Shown here piece after piece: positions 43,533 through 52,861 of a stretch of 64,000 nt of DNA. The stretch is from contig NZ_CP029043.1 of assembly GCF_003074055.1 (NCBI RefSeq), forward strand, positions 2,224,501 through 2,288,500, read 5' to 3'. Both the position numbers and the translations under genes were made by a program. Position 1 is the first letter of the stretch, and each line of letters opens with the position of its first letter. The notes under the pieces were generated by a model. That model did not search any database. It saw only the letters and a program-made list of their open reading frames with translations, and had not been told where the DNA came from. This stretch comes from Streptomyces nigra (GTDB lineage Bacteria > Actinomycetota > Actinomycetes > Streptomycetales > Streptomycetaceae).

Positions 43533-44234
43533 ATGCCCGTACTGAGCGGGCTCCGACACCATGCGACGGTGTCCGGATCTTTGTACGAAACCCATGTGAC
43601 GGTGCGCTGCGCCGACGCGGCGGAGACCGGGCGGCTGCGTCGCTGGGCCGCCGCGGAGGGTCTGAAGCTCACCGTCATCGAACTGGCGCGCGACCGTACG
43701 CCGTCGCAGCCGATGCTCACGCTGACCGGCGCGCCCTCACGGGCCGCGGCGCAGGCGAGCGCGGAGGAGGGCGCGGCCCGGCTGCGGGCGGGTGGGTTCG
43801 TCCCGGTGCGCGTCAAGGTCGAGTCGGCGCCCTGGGCGCCGGAGGTGCCGGCCGGACCGTGCGGCGGTGGGCAGTACTTCGAGCACCATGTGAAGCTGCG
43901 GCTGCCCGCGGGCACGGATCTCGGGGCGCTGACCGCCCGGGTGGTGCCGTACGGCGCGCATCTGTCGTGGAACGCGCGGCGGACCGTCGGCGCCCGGCAC
44001 GAGCGGTTCGTGACGCAGCGGTGCCGCGGGGTGGACGCCACGGGCGCCCGTCGGGAGCTGGAGCGGCTGCCGGCCGAGCTGGCGGGGCTCGATGTGGTGG
44101 ACGTGGAGCGGGAGTTCGTGACCGAGTATCGGCAGTATGCGGACGACGAGCGGGCGTTCGTGGAGCGGCTGAAGCGGGCGGTGGCGCCCGCCTTCGCCGG
44201 GCGGTCAGAGGGCGGTGGCGCCGTGGGTGCGTAG
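43533..44234 (+). CDS. Conserved hypothetical protein next to dnaG
   Basis: 233 residues from ATG 43533; a GTG at 43479 with AGGGG six bases upstream would add 18 residues, so the start is uncertain. No membrane segment. It appears to contain a duplicated alpha/beta unit: [33 protein letters not shown] and [21 protein letters not shown] (each cut by a turn), both of the form 'HVt/kl + helix', followed by [21 protein letters not shown] recognise no named family. It is divergent from hrdA (102 bases apart) and overlaps the 3' end of dnaG by 30 bases. Confidence 0.72.
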   Translation: MPVLSGLRHHATVSGSLYETHVTVRCADAAETGRLRRWAAAEGLKLTVIELARDRTPSQPMLTLTGAPSRAAAQASAEEGAARLRAGGFVPVRVKVESAPWAPEVPAGPCGGGQYFEHHVKLRLPAGTDLGALTARVVPYGAHLSWNARRTVGARHERFVTQRCRGVDATGARRELERLPAELAGLDVVDVEREFVTEYRQYADDERAFVERLKRAVAPAFAGRSEGGGAVGA

Positions 44235-46109
44235 GGCCTGGTCGTACTGCTGGAGGACCCACAGCTCGTTCTGCACGGCGGCGAGCTGGGCCGGGTCGCC
44301 GCCCGCGCCGAGGCGGGTCAGCTGGCTCTGGATGTCGCGGACGCGGCGCTCGACGGCGCGGCGGCGGACGGTCACGAGCTGTTCGCCCGCATAGTTCTCG
44401 TCGACGGTCCTGCGCATGATCGCCTCGACGGCGAGCTCGGTGACCATCGCCCGGACCTGGTCGTCGGGGGCGGCGTCACGGACGCGGACCAGATACTCCT
44501 GCGGGTCCTGGATGCCGTACTCCGCGCCGCCCGCGTCCATGATCGCCTGGCGGACGGCGGCGTAGGGGGCGGCGGTGAACTCGTCGACGCCGTACGCGTC
44601 GAACGCCGGGGAGACCAGCTCGGGGCGCTGGAGGGCCAGCTTGAGCAGCTCGCGCTCGGTGGCGTAGACGGGATTGCGCAGGGTGAGGGCCGGGCCGGTG
44701 GCGCGGGGCCGGGGCGCGGCGTCGTACGGCTGCTGCCGGCCCCGGGAGGAGGGGGCAGGGCCGCGGCCGCCCCGGTCGCGGGCCCAGCGGGCGAGCTGGG
44801 CGACCCGCTTGACCACGAACTGCGTGTCGAGGATGCCGAGCATGCCGGCGAGCTGGACGGCGACCTCGTGCTGCGCGCCGCTGTTCTTGATGCGGGCGAC
44901 GATCGGGGCGGCCTCGTCCAGGGCGGCGGCGCGGCCCGCCGGGGTGTCGAGGTCGTAGCGGACGACGATCTGGCGCAGCGCGAACTCGAAGAGCGGGGTG
45001 CGCGGTTCGACCAGGTCGGCAACGGCGTCGTCGCCCTTGGCGAGGCGCAGCTCGCAGGGGTCCATGCCGTCGGGGGCGATCGCGATGTACGTCTCGGCGG
45101 CGAACTTCTGGTCGTCCTCGAAGGCGCGCAGGGCGGCCTTCTGGCCGGCGGCGTCGCCGTCGAAGGTGAAGATCACGCGGGCCGAGCCGTTGTCCATCAG
45201 GAGCCGGCGCAGGATCTTGATGTGGTCGCCGCCGAAGGCGGTGCCGCAGGTCGCGATGGCCGTGGTGACCCCGGCGAGGTGGCAGGCCATGACGTCGGTG
45301 TAGCCCTCGACGACGACCGCGCGGGACGCCTTGGCGATGTCCTTCTTGGCGAGGTCGATGCCGTACAGGACCTGGGACTTGCGGTAGATCGCCGTGTCGG
45401 GGGTGTTGAGGTACTTCGGGCCGTTGTCCGCCTCGTAGAGCTTGCGGGCGCCGAAGCCGACGACGTCGCCGCCGATGTCGCGGATCGGCCACATCAGGCG
45501 GCCCCGGAAGCGGTCGATGGGGCCGCGGCGGCCCTCCTGGGCCAGGCCGGAGAGGATGATCTCCTTGTCGGTGAAGCCCTTGCCGCGCAGGAAGCGGGTG
45601 AGGTGGTCCCAGCCCTGCGGGCTGTAGCCGACGGAGAAGCGCTGGGCGGCGGCCTGGTCGAAGCCGCGCTCGGCGAGGAACTGGCGGCCGGTGTCGGCCT
45701 CCGGACTGGTCGCCAGCTGCTCCATGTACCAGTCGGCGGCGATCTTGTGGGCCTCGACCAGACGGATGCGCTCGCCGCGCTGGTGGGAGGGGTTGTAGCC
45801 GCCCTCCTCGTAGCGCAGGGTGATGCCGGCCTGGGCGGCGAGGCGCTCGACGGCCTCGGAGAAGGAGAGGTGGTCCACCTTCATCACGAAGGTGATGGTG
45901 TCGCCGCCCTCCTGGCAGCCGAAGCAGTGGAAGAGACCCTTGCTGGGGCTGACCTGGAAGGACGGCGACTTCTCGTCGTGGAAGGGGCACAGCCCCTTCA
46001 GATTCCCGCCGCCGGCGTTGCGCAGCTGGAGGTACTCGGAGACGACGGCGTCGATCGGGACCGCGTCCCGTACCGCCTTCACGTCGTCGTCGTTGATCCG
46101 TCCTGCCAC
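44205..46109 (-). CDS. dnaG: DNA primase
   Basis: 634 residues from GTG 46109. The N-terminal CHC2 zinc finger is C41-P-F-H44 ... C62-F-G-C65. The RNA polymerase core and Toprim domain follow: VVVEGYTDVMACHLAGVTTAIA split at a turn (catalytic Glu), TFDGDAAGQKAALRAFEDD (DxD-like metal site), LPDGMDPCELRLAKG-type loop IAPDGMDPCELRL. The C-terminal helicase-binding domain runs from about residue 470, after a Pro/Arg/Gly linker (RGGRGPAPSSRGRQQPYD). It makes primers for replication and binds DnaB. It lies downstream of a flavoprotein gene and dGTPase. Confidence 0.96.
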   Translation of the reverse strand: MAGRINDDDVKAVRDAVPIDAVVSEYLQLRNAGGGNLKGLCPFHDEKSPSFQVSPSKGLFHCFGCQEGGDTITFVMKVDHLSFSEAVERLAAQAGITLRYEEGGYNPSHQRGERIRLVEAHKIAADWYMEQLATSPEADTGRQFLAERGFDQAAAQRFSVGYSPQGWDHLTRFLRGKGFTDKEIILSGLAQEGRRGPIDRFRGRLMWPIRDIGGDVVGFGARKLYEADNGPKYLNTPDTAIYRKSQVLYGIDLAKKDIAKASRAVVVEGYTDVMACHLAGVTTAIATCGTAFGGDHIKILRRLLMDNGSARVIFTFDGDAAGQKAALRAFEDDQKFAAETYIAIAPDGMDPCELRLAKGDDAVADLVEPRTPLFEFALRQIVVRYDLDTPAGRAAALDEAAPIVARIKNSGAQHEVAVQLAGMLGILDTQFVVKRVAQLARWARDRGGRGPAPSSRGRQQPYDAAPRPRATGPALTLRNPVYATERELLKLALQRPELVSPAFDAYGVDEFTAAPYAAVRQAIMDAGGAEYGIQDPQEYLVRVRDAAPDDQVRAMVTELAVEAIMRRTVDENYAGEQLVTVRRRAVERRVRDIQSQLTRLGAGGDPAQLAAVQNELWVLQQYDQALRTHGATAL

Positions 46110-46138
46110 GCGTGAATTCTACGGGGCCGGTCGGACAC

Positions 46139-47404
46139 TCAAGGGATGAGGTCTTCGAGTGGAATGTGGGGGTTCGCCAGGTTATCGGTGTCCACCCGGG
46201 CCCTGGAGCGGATCAGTTTCTGGATCGGTTCGGTCACGTCCCACACGTTGACGTTCATCCCGGCGAGCACCCGTCCGGCCTTGACCCAGAACGCGATGAA
46301 CTCGCGCTTCCCGGCGTCCCCGCGGATCACGACCTCGTCGTACGACCCGGCGGGCGCCCATCCGCTGTACTCCATCCCCAGGTCGTACTGGTCGGAGAAG
46401 AAGTAGGGCACACGGTCGTAGACGACGTCCCGCCCGAGCATGGCGCGGGCCGCGGCCGGGCCGCCGTTGAGCGCGTTCGCCCAGTGCTCCACCCGCAGCC
46501 GGGTGTCGAACAGGGCGTGCGGGAAGGAGGCCACGTCCCCGGCGGCGTAGATGTCGGGGTCGGAGGTGCGCAGCCGCTCGTCGACCACGACGCCCCTGCC
46601 GTGCGCGGCGTCGGCGATCTCCAGGCCGGCGGCCTCCGCGAGGGCGGTGCGCGGGGCGGCGCCGATGGCCGCGAGGACGTCGTGCGCCGGGTGCTCCTCG
46701 CCGTCGTCGGTGCGGGCGGCCAGCACCATGCCGTCCTGCCCGACGATCTCGGTGAGCCGCCGCCCGAAGTGGAACCGCACCCCGTGCTCGCGGTGCAGCT
46801 CGGCGAAGAGCGCGCCGAGCTCGGGGCCGAGCACGCCGTGCAGCGGGGTCGGGCCGTGCTCGATCACGGTGACCTCGGCGCCGTACTCGCGGGCCGCCGC
46901 CGCGATCTCCAGGCCGATCCAGCCGGCGCCGGCGATCACCAGGTGGCCGTTGTCCCGGCCGAGGGAGGTCAGGACGCCCTTGAGGCGCTCGGCGTGGGCG
47001 AGCCGCCGCAGATGGTGCACGCCGGCCAGGTCGGTGCCGGGGATGTCCAGGCGGCGGGGCTCGGCGCCGGTCGCGAGGAGCAGCTTGTCGTAGTGGACGA
47101 CGGTGCCGTCCTCGCCGAACCGGACCGTCTTCGCCGTACGGTCGATGGCGTCGACGGTCTGGCCGAGGTGCAGCTCGATGTCGTTGCGCGCGTACCAGGC
47201 GGGCTCGTGCACGAAGACGGTGTCGCGCTCCTCCTTGCCGAGGACGTACCCCTTGGACAGCGGGGGCCGCTCGTAGGGGTGGTCGCGCTCGTCGCAGATC
47301 AGTATCACCCGCCCGGTGAAGCCCTCCGCGCGGAGTGTCTCGGCCGCCTTGGCGCCGGCCAGGCCGCCTCCGACGATGACGAATGTCTGATCCGCGTCGA
47401 CCAC
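46139..47404 (-). CDS. Ferredoxin-reductase-like FAD/NAD(P)H oxidoreductase
   Basis: 421 residues from GTG, 6 bases after GAGGAGG. Two dinucleotide folds: FAD site FVIVGGGLAGAKAAETLR (8-25) and NAD(P)H site HLVIAGAGWIGLEIAAAA (about 145). Also ERPPLSKGYVLG, LLLATGAEPRRLDIPG and SDPDIYAAGDVASFPHALF, then a C-terminal reductase domain (VEHWANALNGGPAAARAML; PYFFSDQYDLGMEYSGW). This is the putidaredoxin/rhodocoxin reductase class that passes electrons to a ferredoxin, commonly for P450s or dioxygenases. No ferredoxin gene is adjacent. It is 30 bases upstream of dnaG, so probably co-transcribed. Confidence 0.87.
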   Translation of the reverse strand: MVDADQTFVIVGGGLAGAKAAETLRAEGFTGRVILICDERDHPYERPPLSKGYVLGKEERDTVFVHEPAWYARNDIELHLGQTVDAIDRTAKTVRFGEDGTVVHYDKLLLATGAEPRRLDIPGTDLAGVHHLRRLAHAERLKGVLTSLGRDNGHLVIAGAGWIGLEIAAAAREYGAEVTVIEHGPTPLHGVLGPELGALFAELHREHGVRFHFGRRLTEIVGQDGMVLAARTDDGEEHPAHDVLAAIGAAPRTALAEAAGLEIADAAHGRGVVVDERLRTSDPDIYAAGDVASFPHALFDTRLRVEHWANALNGGPAAARAMLGRDVVYDRVPYFFSDQYDLGMEYSGWAPAGSYDEVVIRGDAGKREFIAFWVKAGRVLAGMNVNVWDVTEPIQKLIRSRARVDTDNLANPHIPLEDLIP

Positions 47405-47471
47405 TTCATGCCTCCTCGTAAGGTGCCGCCCCACGAGCGTCCCGCACGCAGCGTGATGCGGGAAGGGGGGG

Positions 47472-47499
47472 GTGACCCGATCAGGCCACGCAGGGTCAC
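47472..47499. repeat. Inverted repeat between dGTPase and flavoprotein genes
   Basis: GTGACCC (47472-47478) and GGGTCAC (47493-47499) are perfect 7-base arms around 14 bases, just after the dGTPase stop. It may be a weak terminator or an operator for the flavoprotein gene. No further support. Confidence 0.3.
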
Positions 47500-47521
47500 T
47501 TTCGGGTGCCCGGGCGGGGGG

Positions 47522-48775
47522 TCAGGTCCGCCCGGCGAGCCGGGCGTGCAGGGCGCGCGCCGAGGCGTCCGTCAGATTGGCGATCTGGTCGACGACGACG
47601 CGCTTGCGGGCCCGGTCGTCGCCCGCCGCGTCGAACAGGGCGCGGAACTGCGGGTCCAGTCCGTCGGGGGCGCGGGCGGTGAGCGCCTCCGCCAGTTCGG
47701 CGACGACGACCCGCTGGTCGGCGCGCAGCCGCTCCTGCTCGGCGCGCTGCATGACGTACCGGTCGGCGACGGCCTTGAGGACCGCGCACTCCATCCGGGC
47801 CGCCCTGGGCACGACGAGTTCGGCGGCGTACCGGGTGAGCCGTCCGCCGCCGTACGCGGCACGCGTCGCGCCCTCGGCGGCCAGGCAGAAGCGGCCGATG
47901 AGCTGGCTGGTGGCGTCCTTGAGGCGGGCCTGCGCGACGGCCGAGCCGTCGTAGCCGTGCGGCCACCAGGGTTCGTCCTGGAGCCGGTCGAGGGCGGCGG
48001 CCAGCTCCTCCGGGTCGGTGTCCGCGGGGACGTAGCGGCCGACGGCGACGGCGAAGACGGCCTGCCTCTCCGGCTCGGCGTGCAGATAGTTGGGGTCGAT
48101 GTGACCGGCGTGCAGTCCGTCCTCGACGTCGTGCACGGAGTACGCCACGTCGTCGGCCCAGTCCATGACCTGGGCCTCGAAGGTGGTGCGGGTGCCGGGG
48201 GCGTCCTTGCGGATCCAGTCGAAGACGGGCCGGTCGTCCTCGTAGACGCCGAACTTCCGCGAGTGCGGGTCGGTGGGGTGGCCGCCGCGGGGCCACGGGT
48301 ACTTGGTGGCGGCGTCGAGGGTGGCCCGGGTGAGGTTGAGGCCGACGGAGCCCTCCGGGGTGAACCGCTTGGGCTCGATCCGGGTGAGCAGCCGCAGGGA
48401 CTGGGCGTTGCCCTCGAAACCGCCGCAGTCCTCGGCGAACTCGTTGAGGGCGACCTCGCCGTTGTGCCCGAAGGGGGGATGGCCGAGGTCGTGGGAGAGG
48501 CAGGCGGCCTCCACCAGATCGGGGTCGCACCCCAGGGCCTCGCCGAGTTCCCGGCCGACCTGGGCGCACTCCAGGGAGTGGGTGAGGCGGGTACGGGGGC
48601 TGGGGTCCCAGGCGTTGGCGTGGGTGCCGGGGGTCACCACCTGTGTCTTGCCGGCGAGCCTGCGCAGCGCGGCCGAGTGCAGCACACGGGCGCGGTCCCG
48701 TTGAAAGGCCGTGCGCCCGGGGCGCTTGTCGGGTTCCGGGGCCCACCGTTCGACTGCCGACTCGTCGTAGTACAT
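47522..48775 (-). CDS. dgt: dGTP triphosphohydrolase (HD family)
   Basis: 417 residues, ATG 48775. HD phosphohydrolase motifs: H66 in [10 protein letters not shown]95-D96 in [15 protein letters not shown], and the distal Asp in [41 protein letters not shown] is the dGTPase-specific start. It splits dGTP (or other dNTPs) to deoxynucleoside and triphosphate, controlling dNTP pools. Location between siroheme chelatase and dnaG is common in actinomycetes and suits replication control. The length matches the short (Thermus/actinobacterial) type rather than E. coli Dgt (505). Confidence 0.94.
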   Translation of the reverse strand: MYYDESAVERWAPEPDKRPGRTAFQRDRARVLHSAALRRLAGKTQVVTPGTHANAWDPSPRTRLTHSLECAQVGRELGEALGCDPDLVEAACLSHDLGHPPFGHNGEVALNEFAEDCGGFEGNAQSLRLLTRIEPKRFTPEGSVGLNLTRATLDAATKYPWPRGGHPTDPHSRKFGVYEDDRPVFDWIRKDAPGTRTTFEAQVMDWADDVAYSVHDVEDGLHAGHIDPNYLHAEPERQAVFAVAVGRYVPADTDPEELAAALDRLQDEPWWPHGYDGSAVAQARLKDATSQLIGRFCLAAEGATRAAYGGGRLTRYAAELVVPRAARMECAVLKAVADRYVMQRAEQERLRADQRVVVAELAEALTARAPDGLDPQFRALFDAAGDDRARKRVVVDQIANLTDASARALHARLAGRT

Positions 48776-48821
48776 GCGTCGACAGTACGACCAGAGGAGC
48801 GGGGTGGGCGCCGTCGGCGGG

Positions 48822-49691
48822 TCAGGCGGTGGCCAGTTCCCGTGTCGGTGCCGTCGAGGGGGTCGCGTGGTCGTAGCGGTGGAGGAGGAGGCGGGCCACG
48901 GCCGGATGGGTGCCCAGGGGGGCCGAGGCGATCCAGGGGGCGTCCTCGGCGCACTGGGTCGCGAAGCGGCCGGGGGCCGTGAAGTACGACGCCACCGCGA
49001 CCCGGGTGCGGCCTCGCGCGGCGAGCGCCGCGAGGGCGTCGGGGACGGACGGGGACGCGGTCGTGGCGTAGGCCGGGACGACGGGGACGCCGAGGCGGGC
49101 CGCGAGGAGGCGGGCCGTGCGGGAGGTGTCCAGCTTCGACTCGGGGTCTCGGGAGCCGGCCGCGGCGAGGACGACGGCGGTCCCGCGGCGGGTGGCCTCG
49201 TCCTCGGGGGCGTGCCAGCCGGCCTCGGTCAGGCGGGCGTGCAGGGCCTCCGCGAGCAGCGGGTGCGGGCCGAGCGCTCCGGCGAACCGGGCGCGGACCC
49301 GGGACGCGGCAACCGTCTCGGGGATGTCCCGTTTGATGTGGTAGCCGCGGCCGAGGAGCAGCGGCACCAGGACCGTCTCGCGGTCGCCGAGCGCGGCGAG
49401 GGTGTCGGCGAGCAGGGGCTCGTTCAGCTCGATGTGCCCGAGGTGGACCGGCAGTCCCGGGCGCAGCGCCCGGACCTCGTCGAGCAGCGCGGTCACCGTC
49501 TGCAGGGCGCGCGGGTCGCGGCTGCCGTGGGCGACGACGACGAGCGCGGGGGGCTCGGGGCGGCGCCTGCCGTCGGGGCCGACGAGGCTGAGCTGGCGGG
49601 CGAGCTGGCTGCTGATCCGGTTCATGAGGTGCGCCGTACTGTCGAGGGGGGCCGTCGGGGACTGGTCGTGCACGGGGTTCGACGCCGTCAT
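48822..49691 (-). CDS. Sirohydrochlorin chelatase, two-domain CbiX type
   Basis: 289 residues from ATG 49691; an internal ATG at residue 23 is possible. Two chelatase-like halves: [17 protein letters not shown] (catalytic H55) and [18 protein letters not shown], where the second half lost the His. [17 protein letters not shown] and [15 protein letters not shown] (second catalytic His) are typical of CbiX/SirB enzymes, which insert Fe2+ (siroheme) or Co2+ into sirohydrochlorin. Siroheme is needed by the NirB encoded 9 kb downstream. A GlnR-like site upstream supports nitrogen control. The 46-base gap to dgt suggests co-transcription. Confidence 0.85.
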   Translation of the reverse strand: MTASNPVHDQSPTAPLDSTAHLMNRISSQLARQLSLVGPDGRRRPEPPALVVVAHGSRDPRALQTVTALLDEVRALRPGLPVHLGHIELNEPLLADTLAALGDRETVLVPLLLGRGYHIKRDIPETVAASRVRARFAGALGPHPLLAEALHARLTEAGWHAPEDEATRRGTAVVLAAAGSRDPESKLDTSRTARLLAARLGVPVVPAYATTASPSVPDALAALAARGRTRVAVASYFTAPGRFATQCAEDAPWIASAPLGTHPAVARLLLHRYDHATPSTAPTRELATA

Positions 49692-49702
49692 GGACCGATG
49701 GT

Positions 49703-49740
49703 GGCGGGGCGAGGTTGCTGTCCCGTTTCACGGGAATGAC
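49703..49740 (-). promoter_or_regulatory. Candidate GlnR site upstream of the chelatase
   Basis: Minus strand GTCAT-n6-GAAAC-n6-GCAAC-n6-CCGCC. The first three boxes fit the GlnR pattern gTnAc-n6-GaAAc-n6-gTnAc; the fourth does not. It starts 12 bases upstream of the ATG at 49691, so the transcript would have to begin close to or within it, or the start is the internal ATG. Compare the full site at 58584-58621. Confidence 0.45.
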
Positions 49741-49914
49741 GGGTTCTTACGACCGGTTCACGGTCCGGCCCCGGGCCGGTGTGAGGCGGCTTGACCTGCG
49801 GTTCCGTCGACCGGCGTGAGGCCGGTCACGCCGGGGCGGGTGAACCGTGCCCGCTGCGGGGGCGTCCCTTGAGGCGGGGGCTCACGGGGAGCCGCCCGGG
49901 GAGGGGGCCGGCGG

Positions 49915-50592
49915 ATGCGTCTGCGGAGGCCGCGCCTGCCGCGCACCCGTGCCGGGCGCCGACGGCTGGTGCAGGCCGTGACGGCGGTGAGTGTCCTGGC
50001 CCTGCTGCCGGCGACCTGGACGCGGCTGGCCACGGACGGCCGGCTGCGCACCGCGGCGGACGTGCCGCGCACCGATGTCGCCGTCGTCTTCGGGGCGGGG
50101 CTGTGGGACGGCGAGCCCTCCCCGTATCTCGCGCACCGTCTGGACGCGGCGGCCGAGCTGTACCGGGCGGGACGGATCGAGGTCGTCCTGGTCACCGGGG
50201 ACAACAGCCGCGAGGACTACGACGAGCCCGACGCGATGCGGGCGTACCTGGTCCGGCACGGGGTGCCCGACGCCCGGATCGTCAGCGACTACGCGGGCTT
50301 CGACACCTGGGACTCCTGTGTCCGGGCCAAGCGGATCTTCGGGGTCGACGAGGCGGTGCTGATCAGCCAGGACTTCCACATCCGGCGGGCGGTGGCGCTC
50401 TGCCAGGAGGCCGGGGTGACCTCGTACGGCGTCGGCGTGGCCGCCCGGCACGACGTCACCTATTACTACGGCGGGGTGCGGGAGCTGTTCGCGGCGGGCA
50501 AGGCGGCGCTGGACGCGGTCGTCGAACCGGACCCCCGCTTCCTCGGGCGCCGCGAGACCGGGGTCGCGGACGCGCTGGCGCAGGCCAGGTGA
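49915..50592 (+). CDS. SanA/DUF218-family membrane-anchored protein
   Basis: 225 residues, ATG 49915. An N-terminal basic tail precedes one membrane helix (VQAVTAVSVLALLPATWTRL, 19-38). The DUF218/YdcF fold follows: DVAVVFGAGLWDGEPSPYLAHRL, EVVLVTGDNSREDYDEPDAM, GVPDARIVSDYAGFDTWDS, VLISQDFHIRRAVALCQEAGV (catalytic-like His in QDFH). E. coli SanA/ElyC relatives act in envelope integrity and vancomycin tolerance at low temperature. It faces the outside. It stands alone between the chelatase and nitrate reductase genes. Confidence 0.86.
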   Translation: MRLRRPRLPRTRAGRRRLVQAVTAVSVLALLPATWTRLATDGRLRTAADVPRTDVAVVFGAGLWDGEPSPYLAHRLDAAAELYRAGRIEVVLVTGDNSREDYDEPDAMRAYLVRHGVPDARIVSDYAGFDTWDSCVRAKRIFGVDEAVLISQDFHIRRAVALCQEAGVTSYGVGVAARHDVTYYYGGVRELFAAGKAALDAVVEPDPRFLGRRETGVADALAQAR

Positions 50593-50643
50593 CCGGGGCC
50601 TCACGGTGGCACCCGGCGCGCGGGGAGGTCGCCGTGCCGCTCG

Positions 50644-50683
50644 TGTAACCGGGGAGCCTGCGCGTATGTAACACGTGCGACGC
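50644..50683 (+). promoter_or_regulatory. Possible nitrogen-control site before nitrate reductase
   Basis: A direct repeat TGTAAC (50644-50649 and 50667-50672), 23 bases apart, just upstream of the start. GTAAC fits the a-site half of a GlnR box, and the second copy is followed after 6 bases by GACGC (partial b-site). Spacing is one base off the ideal 22, so GlnR or another regulator remains open. Confidence 0.4.
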
Positions 50684-50695
50684 ACGCTGAACGGC

Positions 50696-52861
50696 ATGCC
50701 GAACATCGCGACGCCCACGCACTGCCCGTACTGCGCCCTGCAGTGCGGTATGAACCTCACGCCCACGCAGGACGGGGGCGTCGCGGTGGTCGAGCGCCCG
50801 GACTTCCCGGTCAACCGGGGCGCGCTGTGCGGCAAGGGCCGTACGGCGCCCGCGGTGCTGGCCTCCGGGGTCCGGCTGACCACGCCGCTGGTGCGGTCGG
50901 GCGACGCGCTGGTGGAGGCGAGCTGGCCGGAGGCGCTGGACCGGATCACCGAGGGGCTCGCCCGCACCCGCGCCGAGCACGGCCCGGACGCGTGCGCGGT
51001 CTTCGGCGGCGGCGGGCTGACCAACGAGAAGGCGTACAGCCTCGGCAAGTTCGCGCGGATCGTGCTCGGCACCTCGCAGATCGACTACAACGGCCGGTTC
51101 TGCATGTCGTCGGCGGCCGCCGCCGGGATCAGGGCGTTCGGCCTGGACCGGGGGCTGCCGTTCCCGCTGGAGGACATCCCGCGGACCGGCTGTGTGATCC
51201 TCGTCGGCTCCAACCTCGCGGAGACCATGCCGCCGTCGCTGCGGTTCTTCCAGGAGCTGCGCGACAACGGCGGCACCCTGATCGTCGTCGACCCGCGCCG
51301 CACCCGGACCGCCGAGCAGGCCGACCTGCATCTCGCGCCGCGCCCCGGCACCGATCTCGCGCTGGCCCTCGGGCTGCTGCACCTGGTCGTCGCCGAGGGC
51401 CGGGTCGACGAGGAGTACGTGAGCTCGCGCACGGCCGGCTGGGAGGAGGCGCGGGCCGCCGCGATGGCGCACTGGCCGGAGTACGTGGAGCGGATCACGG
51501 GGGTGTCCGTTCCCGAACTGCGCGAGGCGGTCCGGATGTTCTGCGCGCCGGAGCACGCCATGGTGCTGACCGCGCGCGGGCCCGAGCAGCAGTCCAAGGG
51601 CACCGATACGGTGGGCGCCTGGATCAACCTGTGCCTGGCGACGGGCCGGGCGGGCCGGCCACTGTCCGGCTACGGCTGTCTGACCGGGCAGGGCAACGGG
51701 CAGGGCGGGCGCGAACACGGCCAGAAGGCCGACCAGTTGCCCGGCTACCGCAAGCTGGACGACCCGGCGGCCCGCGAGTACGTCGCCGGGGTGTGGGGCG
51801 TGGACCCGGACCGGCTCCCAGGGCCCGGCCGCAGCGCGTACGAGCTGCTGGACGCGCTCGGCGGCGACATCAAGTCGCTGCTGCTCATGGGGTCCAACCC
51901 GGTGGTGTCGGCGCCGCGCGCCGCCCATGTCGAGGAGCGGATCAGGTCGCTGGACTTCCTCGCCGTGTGCGACGTCGTGCTGTCGGAGACGGCCGAACTC
52001 GCGGACGTGGTGCTGCCGGTGACGCAGTGGGCGGAGGAGACGGGGACGACGACGAATCTGGAGGGCCGGGTCCTGCTGCGCCGCCGGGCGATCGACCCGC
52101 CGCCGGGGGTGCGCAGCGACCTGGAGGTGCTGCACGAGCTCGCGGCGCGGCTCGGCGCGGACGAGGGCCTGGAGAAGGGCTTCCCCGTGGACGCGGAGGA
52201 GGTCTTCGCGGAGCTGCGCCGGGCGAGCGCGGGCGGTCCGGCCGACTACTCGGGGATCACCTACGAGCGGCTGGCGGAGGAGAACGGCGTCTTCTGGCCG
52301 TGCCCCGCACCGCCGGACGGCGACGGTGTGACCGAGCACGTGGACGACCCGGCCCGGGAGGACGACGCCGCCGGCGACGAGTCGGGGGCCGTCCCGCACC
52401 CGGGCACGCCCCGGCTGTTCCTGGACCGGTTCGCGACGCCCGACGGGCGGGCCCGGTTCGTGCCGGTCGCGCACCGGGCGGCGGCCGAGGAGCCCGACGA
52501 GGAGTACCCGGTGCTGCTGACGACGGGCCGGGTCGTGGCCCAGTACCAGTCGGGTGCGCAGACCCGGCGGGTCGAGGAGCTGAACAGCGCGGCGCCGGGG
52601 CCGTTCGTGGAGCTGCATCCGCGGCTGGCGGCACGGCTCGGGGTGGCCGAGGGCGAACCGGTGGCCGTGGTCTCGCGCCGGGGCCGGGCGGTGGCACCGG
52701 CCCGGGTCACCACCACCATCCGCCCCGACACGGTGTTCATGCCGTTCCACTGGCCGGGCGAGGGCCGCGCCAACACCCTGACCAACCCGGCGCTCGACCC
52801 GACGTCCCGGATGCCGGAGTTCAAGACGTGCGCGGTGCGCCTGGAGACGGTCGACCGCTAG
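50696..52861 (+). CDS. nasA: Assimilatory nitrate reductase, molybdopterin/4Fe-4S
   Basis: 721 residues from ATG 50696; an upstream GTG (50675) in the repeat region is possible. The N-terminal 4Fe-4S site is C10-x2-C13-x3-C17-x27-C45 (THCPYCALQCG ... GALCGKG). The bis-MGD fold follows: GGGGLTNEKAYSLGKFARIVLG, RFCMSSAAAAG (Cys as the Mo ligand candidate), GSNLAETMPPSLRFF, GTDTVGAWINLCLATG and QYQSGAQTRRVEELNSAAP at the C-terminal binding domain. Single-subunit assimilatory type, reducing nitrate to nitrite with ferredoxin or NADH. The product feeds NirBD downstream. It overlaps the convergent GGCT gene by 41 bases. Confidence 0.9.
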   Translation: MPNIATPTHCPYCALQCGMNLTPTQDGGVAVVERPDFPVNRGALCGKGRTAPAVLASGVRLTTPLVRSGDALVEASWPEALDRITEGLARTRAEHGPDACAVFGGGGLTNEKAYSLGKFARIVLGTSQIDYNGRFCMSSAAAAGIRAFGLDRGLPFPLEDIPRTGCVILVGSNLAETMPPSLRFFQELRDNGGTLIVVDPRRTRTAEQADLHLAPRPGTDLALALGLLHLVVAEGRVDEEYVSSRTAGWEEARAAAMAHWPEYVERITGVSVPELREAVRMFCAPEHAMVLTARGPEQQSKGTDTVGAWINLCLATGRAGRPLSGYGCLTGQGNGQGGREHGQKADQLPGYRKLDDPAAREYVAGVWGVDPDRLPGPGRSAYELLDALGGDIKSLLLMGSNPVVSAPRAAHVEERIRSLDFLAVCDVVLSETAELADVVLPVTQWAEETGTTTNLEGRVLLRRRAIDPPPGVRSDLEVLHELAARLGADEGLEKGFPVDAEEVFAELRRASAGGPADYSGITYERLAEENGVFWPCPAPPDGDGVTEHVDDPAREDDAAGDESGAVPHPGTPRLFLDRFATPDGRARFVPVAHRAAAEEPDEEYPVLLTTGRVVAQYQSGAQTRRVEELNSAAPGPFVELHPRLAARLGVAEGEPVAVVSRRGRAVAPARVTTTIRPDTVFMPFHWPGEGRANTLTNPALDPTSRMPEFKTCAVRLETVDR

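Noticed and set aside
40821..44234. 1137-codon plus-strand frame running from the ABC gene to the dnaG neighbour
   Set aside because: Only its last 233 codons are credible; the earlier part is a shadow of the ABC and sigma factor genes.
46112..48982. Very long plus-strand ORF (956 codons)
   Set aside because: It is the antisense shadow of the flavoprotein and dGTPase genes. It lacks any domain, has no ribosome site, and arises because high GC removes stop codons.
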